A DNA stretch of 64,000 bases, taken from positions 3,782,001 to 3,846,000 of the forward strand of contig NZ_CP150481.1 in assembly GCF_047922965.1 (NCBI RefSeq). Reading direction: 5' to 3'. A program made the position numbers and the translations under genes. The notes under the pieces are model-generated. The model was given only the letters and a program-made list of their open reading frames with translations. It was not told where the DNA came from and made no database searches. Shown here one piece after another: positions 50,145 to 57,010 of this stretch (position 1 is the first letter of the stretch; every line of letters begins with the position of its first letter). The DNA comes from Neptunicella plasticusilytica. Its GTDB lineage: Bacteria > Pseudomonadota > Gammaproteobacteria > Enterobacterales > Alteromonadaceae.

Positions 50145-50249
50145 ATGAAAGGCATTAGTTTAAAGCAAGTATTAGTCGTGACGCTGGGCGTTGCGGTTTT
50201 TCACATTGCACGCAATAAAGTTACCGCTATTCGTCGAATCACTGGTTAA
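50145..50249 (+). CDS. Tiny prophage membrane protein (34 residues)
   Basis: ATG with ACAGGAAAAAAT upstream. MKGISLKQVLVVTLGVAVFH is one membrane helix, followed by the basic tail ARNKVTAIRRITG. It is directly before the capsid gene. Small membrane proteins in this position are typical of PM2-like virions with an inner membrane. Function is not known. Confidence 0.6.
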   Translation: MKGISLKQVLVVTLGVAVFHIARNKVTAIRRITG

Positions 50250-50260
50250 TCGGGGGTTCT

Positions 50261-51049
50261 ATGAGTCGCAAATTTAACTTACTACCTAGTTTCTCCAATG
50301 TATCAGCTGGCGGTATCGCTACGCTGGAAATTCCGGTTGGCGTTACCTATGACCGGATCATGGTGGAATATGCAGGCGTTACCCTGTCGCAGATTCAAAA
50401 CATTGAAGTTTTGGTCAATGGTAAGCCTATCTGGCAAATAGCGGACGGTCAGCGACTGCACGACCTGAACAGCTTTTACAAAGAGCGTAACGCAACGGCG
50501 GGGGTACTGGATTTCTGGTTTATCCGTCCTGAGTTCGACAACATCGACATGCGCCGCTTAACTGCACTGGGAACAATGGACGTAGCAACGTTTGCAATCA
50601 AAATGAAGATTGATAACGCCGCCGCTGCCCCTGTTCTTACTGCCACCGCTGTTAAGTCGCTGAATTCACCACTGGGAATGATTACCAAAATCAAGAGCTT
50701 TCCGGCCAGCTCTGCAACAGCAGGATTGAAGGATATTGACAATATCCCGAAAGAAGGCCGACTTGCTGCCGTGCACTTTTTCAAAGACGACATCAGCAAG
50801 GTTGATGTTGAAGCCGACAGCGTGAAGGTGTACGAGCTTTCCAAATCGTTAGGCGAAAAAGTACAGGCCGATTATGACCGTGTACCAATGACCGCAAAAG
50901 CTACCACAGTGGATTTTGTGACCGAAGGTAATCCGGCTACCGGTTTGATTATCGAAGGTGTGCAGCATTTGACATTCCGGCCAACGCTGGACACGTCAGG
51001 CGCGTTTGATGTGGTTGTCGAGTACCTGACAGGCTTTAAAGGCATTTAA
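50261..51049 (+). CDS. Double-jelly-roll major capsid protein, PM2 P2-like
   Basis: 262 residues, against about 269 for PM2 P2. The N-terminal third aligns with P2 as I recall it: LPSFSNVSAGGIATLEIPVG, YDRIMVEYAGVTLSQIQNIE and LVNGKPIW (residues about 8-60) against P2 segments with AAG, LPIGQTYE, LRYSGVTPSQIKN and DGR. Shared later features are LDFWFIRPEF (P2 VSFHFVRPEM), ALGTMDVATFAIKMKIDNAA and the C-terminal VVEYLTG (P2 IVEYMG). Two jelly rolls per chain give pseudo-hexameric trimers that form the icosahedral shell around an inner membrane. It defines this element as a corticovirus-related tailless prophage. Confidence 0.85.
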   Translation: MSRKFNLLPSFSNVSAGGIATLEIPVGVTYDRIMVEYAGVTLSQIQNIEVLVNGKPIWQIADGQRLHDLNSFYKERNATAGVLDFWFIRPEFDNIDMRRLTALGTMDVATFAIKMKIDNAAAAPVLTATAVKSLNSPLGMITKIKSFPASSATAGLKDIDNIPKEGRLAAVHFFKDDISKVDVEADSVKVYELSKSLGEKVQADYDRVPMTAKATTVDFVTEGNPATGLIIEGVQHLTFRPTLDTSGAFDVVVEYLTGFKGI

Positions 51050-51060
51050 GGGGGTACAAA

Positions 51061-51393
51061 ATGACTGATGCAGTTACTGCATTTAACGGCACTGACTCTA
51101 GTTTTAACTGGGGCAATGTCGCGAGTCAGGCATTCGATTCCTTTTCCGGTTTACTGGGTTCTTACGCCCAGTACCGTATAGAGGAAAAGAAAGCCGAGAA
51201 CACCGGAGCCAGTCAGGCAGCGGTAAATAATGCGGTTGAAAAACCGTATAACGTTGGCGCGGTACCGAATCAATCCACCGGTCAAGTTCAAACGGCAACA
51301 CAAATCGCTGGTTATAGCTTGGACACAAAAACCATGCTGATGATCGGCGGCGGGATTGCACTTGGTCTTGTCATTTTTAAAAAGGTGCTGTGA
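51061..51393 (+). CDS. Prophage virion candidate with C-terminal membrane anchor
   Basis: 110 residues. N-terminal soluble part (NWGNVASQAFDSFSGLLGSY), then a flexible Gln/Thr/Ser-rich region, and a C-terminal helix TKTMLMIGGGIALGLVIFKK ending VL. No family recognised. It is 11 bases after the capsid gene and overlaps the next start by one base. Similar C-terminal anchors occur in the next virion candidates, so it probably sits in the virus membrane. Confidence 0.7.
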   Translation: MTDAVTAFNGTDSSFNWGNVASQAFDSFSGLLGSYAQYRIEEKKAENTGASQAAVNNAVEKPYNVGAVPNQSTGQVQTATQIAGYSLDTKTMLMIGGGIALGLVIFKKVL

Positions 51394-51485
51394 TGAATTG
51401 GAAAATGTTTTTCACCACAGTAGCCGCATCAGTATTAGCTGGTGTGGCGCTGGATAAGTGGCGTAACCGAAATCAGGGGGAGTAA
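51393..51485 (+). CDS. Tiny prophage membrane protein (30 residues)
   Basis: MNWKMFFTTVAASVLAGVAL then DKWRNRNQGE: one membrane helix and a charged tail. Starts inside the preceding stop codon (TGATG), and its own stop overlaps the next start (TAATG). Probably a minor virion membrane protein. Confidence 0.6.
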   Translation: MNWKMFFTTVAASVLAGVALDKWRNRNQGE

Positions 51486-51655
51486 TGGGCGGATATACGT
51501 TGCAGTCAAGCACTAGCGACCAGACGTCGGCCTCTCTCGATTTTGCCAATCAATTTGGCGGCCTCAATAAGACAGTGACGAATGGTGTAGATTCGCGCTG
51601 GCTTATTGGTGGTGCCGTCATCATAGCGTTTTTGTTGCTTAAAAAGGGGAAATAA
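51485..51655 (+). CDS. Small prophage protein with C-terminal membrane anchor
   Basis: 56 residues. Ser/Thr-rich soluble N-terminus (GGYTLQSSTSDQTSASLDFA) and a C-terminal helix WLIGGAVIIAFLLLKKGK. Overlaps both neighbours by one base. Layout matches the 110- and 266-residue proteins on either side. Confidence 0.6.
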   Translation: MGGYTLQSSTSDQTSASLDFANQFGGLNKTVTNGVDSRWLIGGAVIIAFLLLKKGK

Positions 51656-52455
51656 TGGGCTTTTTAGGAGGCGGTTTCTTCGGCTCTGGCGGTAAAGCTG
51701 ATTCCGGCAATACCAGCACCGATGCTCGCAATTATATCAACAATGTTGATCAGGCTAATGCTGCCGGTTCCCGCTATAACGCTAACCCGATATCCATCAA
51801 CGTTAGCGGTAAGAGCAATGACGGCAATATCTCGATACAACAAACCGATTACGGGGCGATTGATGCCGCCGAGCGTGTAGCGCAGTACAGCGCTGATATG
51901 GGCGCTTACGGGATGCAGCTTGTTACCGAATCGTTGAATGACAATATCGAGCGGGGATTGGATAGCGTAGACAATGCGGTTTTAGGCAATCAGTCGGTTG
52001 TCGAATTGTCATTGATGAACAGCGCAGACCAAAACAATACGTTAGCCAGCGCGCTTGGCGAAGCCAATCAGATGAATAGCTTTATTGCTGAAAATGCCCT
52101 GAATTTTGGGCGTGATGCACTAGACAGTAATACCGGTTTGGCGGAGCAATTCGGTGCGGATTTAAAATCACTGGCGTCTGATTTTGGCGGCTTGATGGCA
52201 GACACAACGCAGTCAGCGTTTATTTTTGCAGATAACCAGAACGCCTATCTTGCCCAGGCATTGCAAGATGGTAATCAGTCGGTTTCTGACGCACTAAAAG
52301 AAATGGCAATGTTGCAAGAACAAGGGCTGGATAATGCTCTGGATGTTGCCAGTTCTATCAGCATGGATGACGCCGCCGAAGCCAGTACCAGCATGGTTAA
52401 ATATTTAATGCTGGGTCTGACGGTATTTGGCGTTGCAATGGTTTTTAAGGGTTAA
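51655..52455 (+). CDS. Prophage structural protein candidate with C-terminal anchor
   Basis: 266 residues. Gly-rich start MGFLGGGFFGSGGKADSGNT, a long helical middle rich in Asn/Asp/Ala/Ser with heptad-like spacing (residues about 75-230), and a C-terminal helix YLMLGLTVFGVAMVFKG. Low Cys and no charge clusters suggest an extended virion protein. No family recognised; a membrane-linked vertex stalk or inner scaffold is possible. Confidence 0.65.
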   Translation: MGFLGGGFFGSGGKADSGNTSTDARNYINNVDQANAAGSRYNANPISINVSGKSNDGNISIQQTDYGAIDAAERVAQYSADMGAYGMQLVTESLNDNIERGLDSVDNAVLGNQSVVELSLMNSADQNNTLASALGEANQMNSFIAENALNFGRDALDSNTGLAEQFGADLKSLASDFGGLMADTTQSAFIFADNQNAYLAQALQDGNQSVSDALKEMAMLQEQGLDNALDVASSISMDDAAEASTSMVKYLMLGLTVFGVAMVFKG

Positions 52456-52457
52456 TA

Positions 52458-53009
52458 ATGAAAGTTAATTTAACAGCGGGTCAGGCTGTACCGATTCCAG
52501 TTGTTGCACGATATTTTCGGGTGATGACTGCCGTCGATATGGTGCATGTTGATATCGTTTCGACAAGCGGCAATAGCTATTTTTCATCTGAGGTCACATC
52601 TGGAATAGGGTTGGATTTTTCCGATAAAGTCGATTTTCCGGAGCCTGTTGGCAAAATCACAATCCGAAGCGAGACAGACCAGCAGATAGATATTTTTGCA
52701 GAGCTGGCAAAGGTCGATGATGATCGTCTTTCGGGTAATTTTGATATCAACGCCGCTTTATCTGTCGCTCAGACTGCGGCCAAAAGTCACAACGTGCCAG
52801 CATTGCAAAATATTGCTGTATCAACAGAAGTGTTGCCGGTTCGCGCTACCAGAAAAAGCGCCTTAATTCAGACTAACGGGCAGGTTTACATCGGTTCCAC
52901 TGATGGCGTGAAAATGTCCGGTTTATTCGGTTGGGACAATCAGAGCGCTTTAACGTTAATACCTGTTGGCGGCATCGTAGAGGTGCGAATTAATGAGGAT
53001 TACGATTAA
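52458..53009 (+). CDS. Beta-rich prophage protein, candidate penton/vertex protein
   Basis: 183 residues, almost all beta. The N-terminal half (KVNLTAGQAVPIPVVARYFR, then VRSETDQ-type strands) and the C-terminal half (ATRKSALIQTNGQVYIGSTD, then QSALTLIPVGGIVEVRINED) look like two small beta domains; the last recalls phage beta-sandwich domains that precede receptor-binding parts. It overlaps the following 183-residue gene by one base. A penton-base role is inference. Confidence 0.6.
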   Translation: MKVNLTAGQAVPIPVVARYFRVMTAVDMVHVDIVSTSGNSYFSSEVTSGIGLDFSDKVDFPEPVGKITIRSETDQQIDIFAELAKVDDDRLSGNFDINAALSVAQTAAKSHNVPALQNIAVSTEVLPVRATRKSALIQTNGQVYIGSTDGVKMSGLFGWDNQSALTLIPVGGIVEVRINEDYD

Positions 53010-53560
53010 TGAGAGTGTTTAGCGTAGGCAGTCCTGATAATTCCGTGTTACGTGATGTAAATGAGATGCCATATTGCCTAACGGCGGTAATGGTAAGTAG
53101 TGATGGTTCAACCGGAACAAAGAACATTAATGAAAATGGTTGGTTTAGCGAGATTTTAGGCGCGTATGTAAGCTCAACAACACGAAACTCACCTATAACA
53201 GTTGCTAACGCATCTGGTAAAGGTCGCTTTGTGGGGTTTATCGGGCGCTATCTGCCATATCAAACGACCAGCTATGAATTAGAGATTATTGCTGATGGTA
53301 ACTCTACGATATTTAACCTGACTGATTTACCTCAATCAAGACGGTTGGTTCTCGGCACGTTTCCGCCCTCTGATATGTCGCTCAAAGATAGGGTTGTCAT
53401 CCCAGCAATAGGGGGTAACTGGTATGCGCAAATGCATGGTATTCCTTTTGAGCAAACGTTAGTTGTTAAGGAGAGAATAGACACTGTAAATGCAATTTCT
53501 ACAGCCAGCAACAACAATATGTCTGCTGCGCTTTACCACTTAGACGGAAGAATTATTTAA
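53009..53560 (+). CDS. Prophage protein, candidate receptor-binding/spike protein
   Basis: 183 residues, beta-rich and without membrane helix: MPYCLTAVMVSSDGSTGTKN, GRFVGFIGRYLPYQTTSYEL, then FPPSDMSLKDRVVIPAIGGN. Not recognised. It follows the candidate penton gene with an overlapping start. In PM2 the spike P1 is a single larger protein; here two short beta proteins could share the vertex role. Confidence 0.55.
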   Translation: MRVFSVGSPDNSVLRDVNEMPYCLTAVMVSSDGSTGTKNINENGWFSEILGAYVSSTTRNSPITVANASGKGRFVGFIGRYLPYQTTSYELEIIADGNSTIFNLTDLPQSRRLVLGTFPPSDMSLKDRVVIPAIGGNWYAQMHGIPFEQTLVVKERIDTVNAISTASNNNMSAALYHLDGRII

Positions 53561-53727
53561 TGAAAATTGTAAATTTACTTAACTTTACAGAAGTGACAGC
53601 GGGAAACATTCCAGACAATGAATTCAAAGCCATGGTTGTCTATGAATTTGATAGTGCTGGATTTCCTGCAATATTTGAAATCAAACAGGTAACGCCGGAG
53701 CTATGCGTCAATTTGCTTGGTTTGTAG
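53560..53727 (+). CDS. Small prophage protein, unknown
   Basis: 55 residues (MKIVNLLNFTEVTAGNIPDN, then EFKAMVVYEFDSAGFPAIFE). Beta-rich, no membrane segment. It overlaps the preceding stop by one base and the following lysis gene by 25 bases, so it is translationally linked to both. Confidence 0.55.
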   Translation: MKIVNLLNFTEVTAGNIPDNEFKAMVVYEFDSAGFPAIFEIKQVTPELCVNLLGL

Positions 53728-54170
53728 TAGTAGGGGGAATGATATTGCTTTTACGCAGTAGCACACAAACTCGCGGGATTCGCAATAACAACCCGATGAA
53801 CATCCGCGAAGATATGAGGACGGATTACGATTGGATAGGCGAAGCCGCAGCCGATTACGATCCGGATTTTGAAGAATTCGACGCGCCGGAATATGGCATT
53901 CGGGCAGGGGTTCGGATATTACGGACCTATAAAGAAAAACACGGTTTAAATACTATCAGCGGCATTATATCCCGCTGGGCACCGGAGACAGAAAATGATA
54001 CGCAAAGCTATATTAAAAGCGTTTCTCAACGGCTTTCGCTGGATGAAAACCAGCAATTATCCGTGGGACAATATCCAGATCTAGTTAAGGCGATTATTTA
54101 CCACGAAAACGGCGTCCAGCCGTATACCGACAACATAATTCAAACGGGGGTGAATCTTGGCCTTGCCTAA
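53703..54170 (+). CDS. Virion-associated peptidoglycan-degrading protein candidate
   Basis: 155 residues: one N-terminal membrane helix (FAWFVVVGGMILLLRSS), then RGIRNNNPMNIREDMRTDYD, EYGIRAGVRILRTYKEKHGL and SGIISRWAPETENDTQSYIK. The GIRNNNPxNI motif is shared by many phage proteins annotated as structural P5-like or lysozyme-like proteins that cut peptidoglycan at entry or exit. The N-terminal anchor fits an enzyme held in the virion membrane. Catalysis is inferred. Confidence 0.75.
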   Translation: MRQFAWFVVVGGMILLLRSSTQTRGIRNNNPMNIREDMRTDYDWIGEAAADYDPDFEEFDAPEYGIRAGVRILRTYKEKHGLNTISGIISRWAPETENDTQSYIKSVSQRLSLDENQQLSVGQYPDLVKAIIYHENGVQPYTDNIIQTGVNLGLA

Positions 54171-54516
54171 ATATCTAAGCGCTTCTGATGACATAGCGCT
54201 GGCCGGTTTATATGTGTTAACCGGTTTTATTATCTGGAAAGCTTATACAGGCTGGCGGGATACAGGGAACGCTGTCGGCAGTTGGCTAGGCGATATGGTC
54301 GCGCCGCTAGTCGTGCCGGAAGTGGTCAATGCACAAATAAAGCTGAAATCAGCTTACTTTTTGCCAAATGGTGATCTAACCAGTGAGGCATTACAGGTTA
54401 TCAGTACCGGTTATCCAAACTTTTACCGAGTGGCGTTTGAAGGTCGCAGGATTAAACCGGATTATTCTTGGTTGGTTGACTCTGGTCAGCCGGTAATTGA
54501 TGCGGATTATATATGA
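54157..54516 (+). CDS. Prophage protein with one membrane segment, unknown
   Basis: 119 residues from a TTG start with GGGGG six bases upstream; it overlaps the previous gene by 14 bases. A membrane helix near residues 10-28 (ALAGLYVLTGFIIWKAYTGW), then AVGSWLGDMVAPLVVPEVVN. The C-terminal half is beta-like. Not recognised. It lies between the lysozyme-like and holin-like genes. Confidence 0.6.
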   Translation: MALPKYLSASDDIALAGLYVLTGFIIWKAYTGWRDTGNAVGSWLGDMVAPLVVPEVVNAQIKLKSAYFLPNGDLTSEALQVISTGYPNFYRVAFEGRRIKPDYSWLVDSGQPVIDADYI

Positions 54517-54878
54517 GCGTTTGGACAGGTATAAAAAGCCTTTTTTCATCAGATAACGTGATTGAAAAAGTATCAAGCGGTATAGATGCAGTTTGGTATA
54601 CGGATCAAGAAAAGGCCGGTAATTTCCAATGGCTGTTAAAGCTTTATGAGCCTTACAAAATCGCCCAGCGGTTACTTGCTGTGATTTTTTGTGTTCCGTA
54701 TGCGCTAGCGTTCTTGATAACGTTTGTCGCATCTTTTTTTATTAGTGTTCAGGCTCAGATGGCACTTTTAAGCGGTGATATTGCCACCATTGTCGGAATT
54801 GTTGTGGCCTTTTATTTTGGTGGTGGAGCTGTTGAAGGGGTAATCAAAAAGATAAAAAGCAGGGTGGATAATGGATAA
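54513..54878 (+). CDS. Holin-like membrane protein
   Basis: 121 residues. Soluble N-terminus (TGIKSLFSSDNVIEKVSSGI) then two to three membrane segments (RLLAVIFCVPYALAFLITFV, ALLSGDIATIVGIVVAFYFG) and a basic tail VIKKIKSRVDNG. Size, topology and position after a peptidoglycan-cutting protein suit a three-helix holin. Overlaps both neighbours. Confidence 0.65.
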   Translation: MSVWTGIKSLFSSDNVIEKVSSGIDAVWYTDQEKAGNFQWLLKLYEPYKIAQRLLAVIFCVPYALAFLITFVASFFISVQAQMALLSGDIATIVGIVVAFYFGGGAVEGVIKKIKSRVDNG

Positions 54879-55002
54879 ACTGTTGGTAGAAATGCTCTCA
54901 AGCATTGATGTAAATACAGCATTGATATTACTGCTATTGCTCAGGGTTCACCTGAGAGTCAGCAAGCTAGAAGTAATCGAAGAGATCAGACAAAAGGCAT
55001 AA
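54871..55002 (+). CDS. Tiny prophage membrane protein (43 residues)
   Basis: MDKLLVEMLSSIDVNTALIL then LLLLRVHLRVSKLEVIEEIR and QKA. One membrane helix followed by a charged helix. Overlaps the holin-like gene by 8 bases. Possible holin accessory or spanin-like helper; not recognised. Confidence 0.5.
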   Translation: MDKLLVEMLSSIDVNTALILLLLLRVHLRVSKLEVIEEIRQKA

Positions 55003-55046
55003 AATTAGGTACTTTATATTCTATCAATTTATACAGCGAGAATATT

Positions 55047-55619
55047 ATGTGTGGTCGATTGAATGTTATTGATGATCCACTTGTGAAGTGGGTTAGCCTA
55101 GTATTGGGAATCGATTTTGGTGTTACAACCAATACGGATTTACGCCCTACTCAGGAAGTTTCCACGGTGATTAATACACCTGAAGGATACAGCCAATTGA
55201 ATACCACGTGGGGCATTAAACCTAATTGGTCGAAAAGTTTGCTGATAAACGCCAAAGCTGAAACTGTAGCAACAAAAAAGACATTCGCTAAAGCTTTTGA
55301 TGAACATCGATGCTTGATACCGGTTAATGGCTGGTATGAATGGCGTGATGAAGGTAATCCACGCAAACAAAAATATCTATTCAGTGCCGCCGATGGCAAT
55401 CCGTTGTTGATGGCTGGTGTATTTTATCCGAATGAAACGGGCAACCAACTAGTAACGTTAACAACTAAAGCTAATTCGCGTTGTGATGAAATTCATAATC
55501 GCATGCCGGTTATTGTACCGGCTGACAATGTAGATTATTGGTTTAGTGCGAAGGTAGAACAGCTTAACCCTTTGCTTGATCCACTAGGTAACGAGAAAAT
55601 TATTTATTCAGCAGCATAA
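55047..55619 (+). CDS. SRAP-domain (YedK/HMCES-like) abasic-site protein
   Basis: 190 residues. Catalytic Cys2 right after the start Met (MCGRLNVIDDPLVKWVSLVL), then INAKAETVATKKTFAKAFDE (Asn68), CLIPVNGWYEWRDEGNPRKQ (Glu98) and CDEIHNRMPVIVPADNVDYW (His150), the four active residues of the SRAP family. The protein forms a covalent link with abasic sites in single-stranded DNA and protects them from cleavage. It lies between the lysis genes and the integrase, a common cargo position. Its virus role (genome protection, SOS) is inference. Confidence 0.95.
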   Translation: MCGRLNVIDDPLVKWVSLVLGIDFGVTTNTDLRPTQEVSTVINTPEGYSQLNTTWGIKPNWSKSLLINAKAETVATKKTFAKAFDEHRCLIPVNGWYEWRDEGNPRKQKYLFSAADGNPLLMAGVFYPNETGNQLVTLTTKANSRCDEIHNRMPVIVPADNVDYWFSAKVEQLNPLLDPLGNEKIIYSAA

Positions 55620-55650
55620 GATTTCATCCAATATGCTGAGAAGAAAATGA

Positions 55651-56553
55651 TTAAAAAGGTAACATTTTTACAGCTTCTATTTGCCGCTTTTCATCACGCA
55701 TATCATAGATGCGGGTTGTTGAAATATCAGAATGTCGCATTAACTTTTGCACTATAAAAATATCAACACCTTGCTCAATAAGATGAGTGGCAAACGAACG
55801 CCGGAGATCATGCGGTGTGAAGTGACGAACGTCGGCCAGCTCATAGCGTCGTTTTATAATATCGCCCACAGTGCGAGAGCTGATCCGCTTGTGTGTCAAT
55901 TCGCCAGAGTTACCAACATGGCTAAATATCGCTATATGCTCCTCTCCGCGAAGCTCCAGCCATTTATCCAGCGCATTCTTGGCAAAATCCGGCAAATACA
56001 CAAACCGCCTAAAACCGCCCTTACCGTTCACCAGTAGCCGGTTATCGGTGTAATCAGCAGAATTTAACAGCGTCAATTCATGCCTACGCAAACCACCACC
56101 ATACGACACAGCAATAATCGCGCTGTCTCGCACTTCACGCGGAATACATTCATCTGCTCGATAATTGATAAGCTGTTTTAACTCATTGGGTGTAAGCAGC
56201 CGACCTGTAGTTCTAGAATTGCCCCTGACGCGCTTAACGTCCTGAACCCTCATAAACGTATCGGTATCTAATATTCGGAGTCTCCACGCTTCCCGGGCTA
56301 CAGCTTTGACGATAGTCAGGTAATTATTAATGGTCGATGGCTGAATATCGCTATCAATTAAGATCCTCTTGAGCTTTAGCAGTTCAACATAATCAAAGCT
56401 CGCCCAGTCATAGTTGTAATAGTCGCTGGCTCCTAATTTGCGGCACATATTGTTTATTATAAACGTACAATTTCTAACAGAGCTGGCCGAATTCAACGAA
56501 CATAGATAAACCTCTGCGGGGTTTTTATAGATTATTTGGTTATTTGTTTTCAT
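55651..56553 (-). CDS. Tyrosine-recombinase integrase of the prophage
   Basis: 300 residues, the XerC/D size. SAM-like N-terminal domain (residues about 10-110), then the catalytic domain with all residues in place: Arg156 (GGGLRRHEL), Lys178 (GKGG), His248 and Arg251 (TPHDLRRSF), His274 (MRHSD) and Tyr283 (RIYD). It is convergent with the SRAP gene, at the right end of the element, with the attachment site about 145 bases from its start. The integrase probably recombines CGCGCAWTATACAGA sites at the rplM promoter. Confidence 0.95.
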   Translation of the reverse strand: MKTNNQIIYKNPAEVYLCSLNSASSVRNCTFIINNMCRKLGASDYYNYDWASFDYVELLKLKRILIDSDIQPSTINNYLTIVKAVAREAWRLRILDTDTFMRVQDVKRVRGNSRTTGRLLTPNELKQLINYRADECIPREVRDSAIIAVSYGGGLRRHELTLLNSADYTDNRLLVNGKGGFRRFVYLPDFAKNALDKWLELRGEEHIAIFSHVGNSGELTHKRISSRTVGDIIKRRYELADVRHFTPHDLRRSFATHLIEQGVDIFIVQKLMRHSDISTTRIYDMRDEKRQIEAVKMLPF

Positions 56554-56698
56554 TTATTACGTTCCCTAAGTAATAAAAAGACAGAAAATAAACCAGCAAT
56601 AAAACATATAAAAACAAGGGTTGCGAAGATAAAGCAGAGGATCATGCCATTTTTAAACAATTTATCGTTATATATCGTTTATAAAACCGGCATCGGGT

Positions 56699-56713
56699 CG
56701 CGCAATATACAGA
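56699..56713 (+). other. Candidate prophage attachment site, right
   Basis: CGCGCAATATACAGA, one mismatch from the left site at 45285. It is upstream of the integrase start. A second candidate, GATCACGCA at 56726-56734, is shorter and matches 45437-45445. Confidence 0.45.
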
Positions 56714-56775
56714 CTTTATCGGATAGATCACGCAGAAATTTCATACAAATTCAATGTTTACCAAAAACAGTATAA

Positions 56776-56890
56776 ATAACCTGAGTTCGGGATAAGCCGC
56801 GCCTCTCGATAACCCTCTTTTTGCGCCTAGCGGCGTTAGGTTTGCTAGCAATAGCCAGCTATTACGTACGAAAACCCGCCTCTAGCACTA
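56776..56890 (+). repeat. Dispersed intergenic repeat, copy D (5'-truncated)
   Basis: ATAACCTGAGTTCGGGATAA then GCCGCGCCTCTCGATAACCC follows the right part of copy B. The left arm of the main hairpin is absent; the match begins in the loop. A second hairpin TAGCAATAGC / GCTATTACGT-type is present. It lies just outside the candidate right attachment site. The rest of 56891-57010 holds the promoter for the esterase. Confidence 0.55.
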
Positions 56891-57010
56891 AAGTACTGCA
56901 CACTTTTTGTGCATTTGATCCTAGAGTAACTTGAGCATAAGGAAGTGGTCTTTATCGCAGCAACCACTTACAGGGAGTTATTCACTTAAAATAACAAGAG
57001 GAGCATTAAC

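Larger units (their letters stand above)
45285..56713. mobile_element. Integrated tailless (PM2-like) double-jelly-roll prophage, about 11.4 kb
   Basis: A block of small, tightly packed and often overlapping genes inserted between rplM and zapE, whose order is otherwise conserved. It carries a repressor at its left end, an IncFII-type RepA with DnaA box, an FtsK/HerA packaging ATPase, a P2-like major capsid protein, several tiny membrane proteins, vertex and lysis candidates, an SRAP protein and a tyrosine integrase at the right end. No terminase, portal, tail or head-protease gene is present, which fits a membrane-containing tailless virus. Limits are set by a 14-of-15-base direct repeat and are approximate. 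All key genes look intact. Confidence 0.8.

Noticed and set aside
45285..56713. Tailed-phage (Caudoviricetes) remnant
   Set aside because: No terminase, portal, tail, tape-measure or head-protease gene; the capsid and ATPase are of tailless type.
45285..56713. tRNA gene as integration target
   Set aside because: No tRNA-like cloverleaf was found at either end; the left flank is the rplM promoter region.
56536..56775. 79-codon plus-strand frame beyond the integrase
   Set aside because: Starts inside the integrase on the other strand, has no ribosome-binding site and crosses the candidate attachment site.
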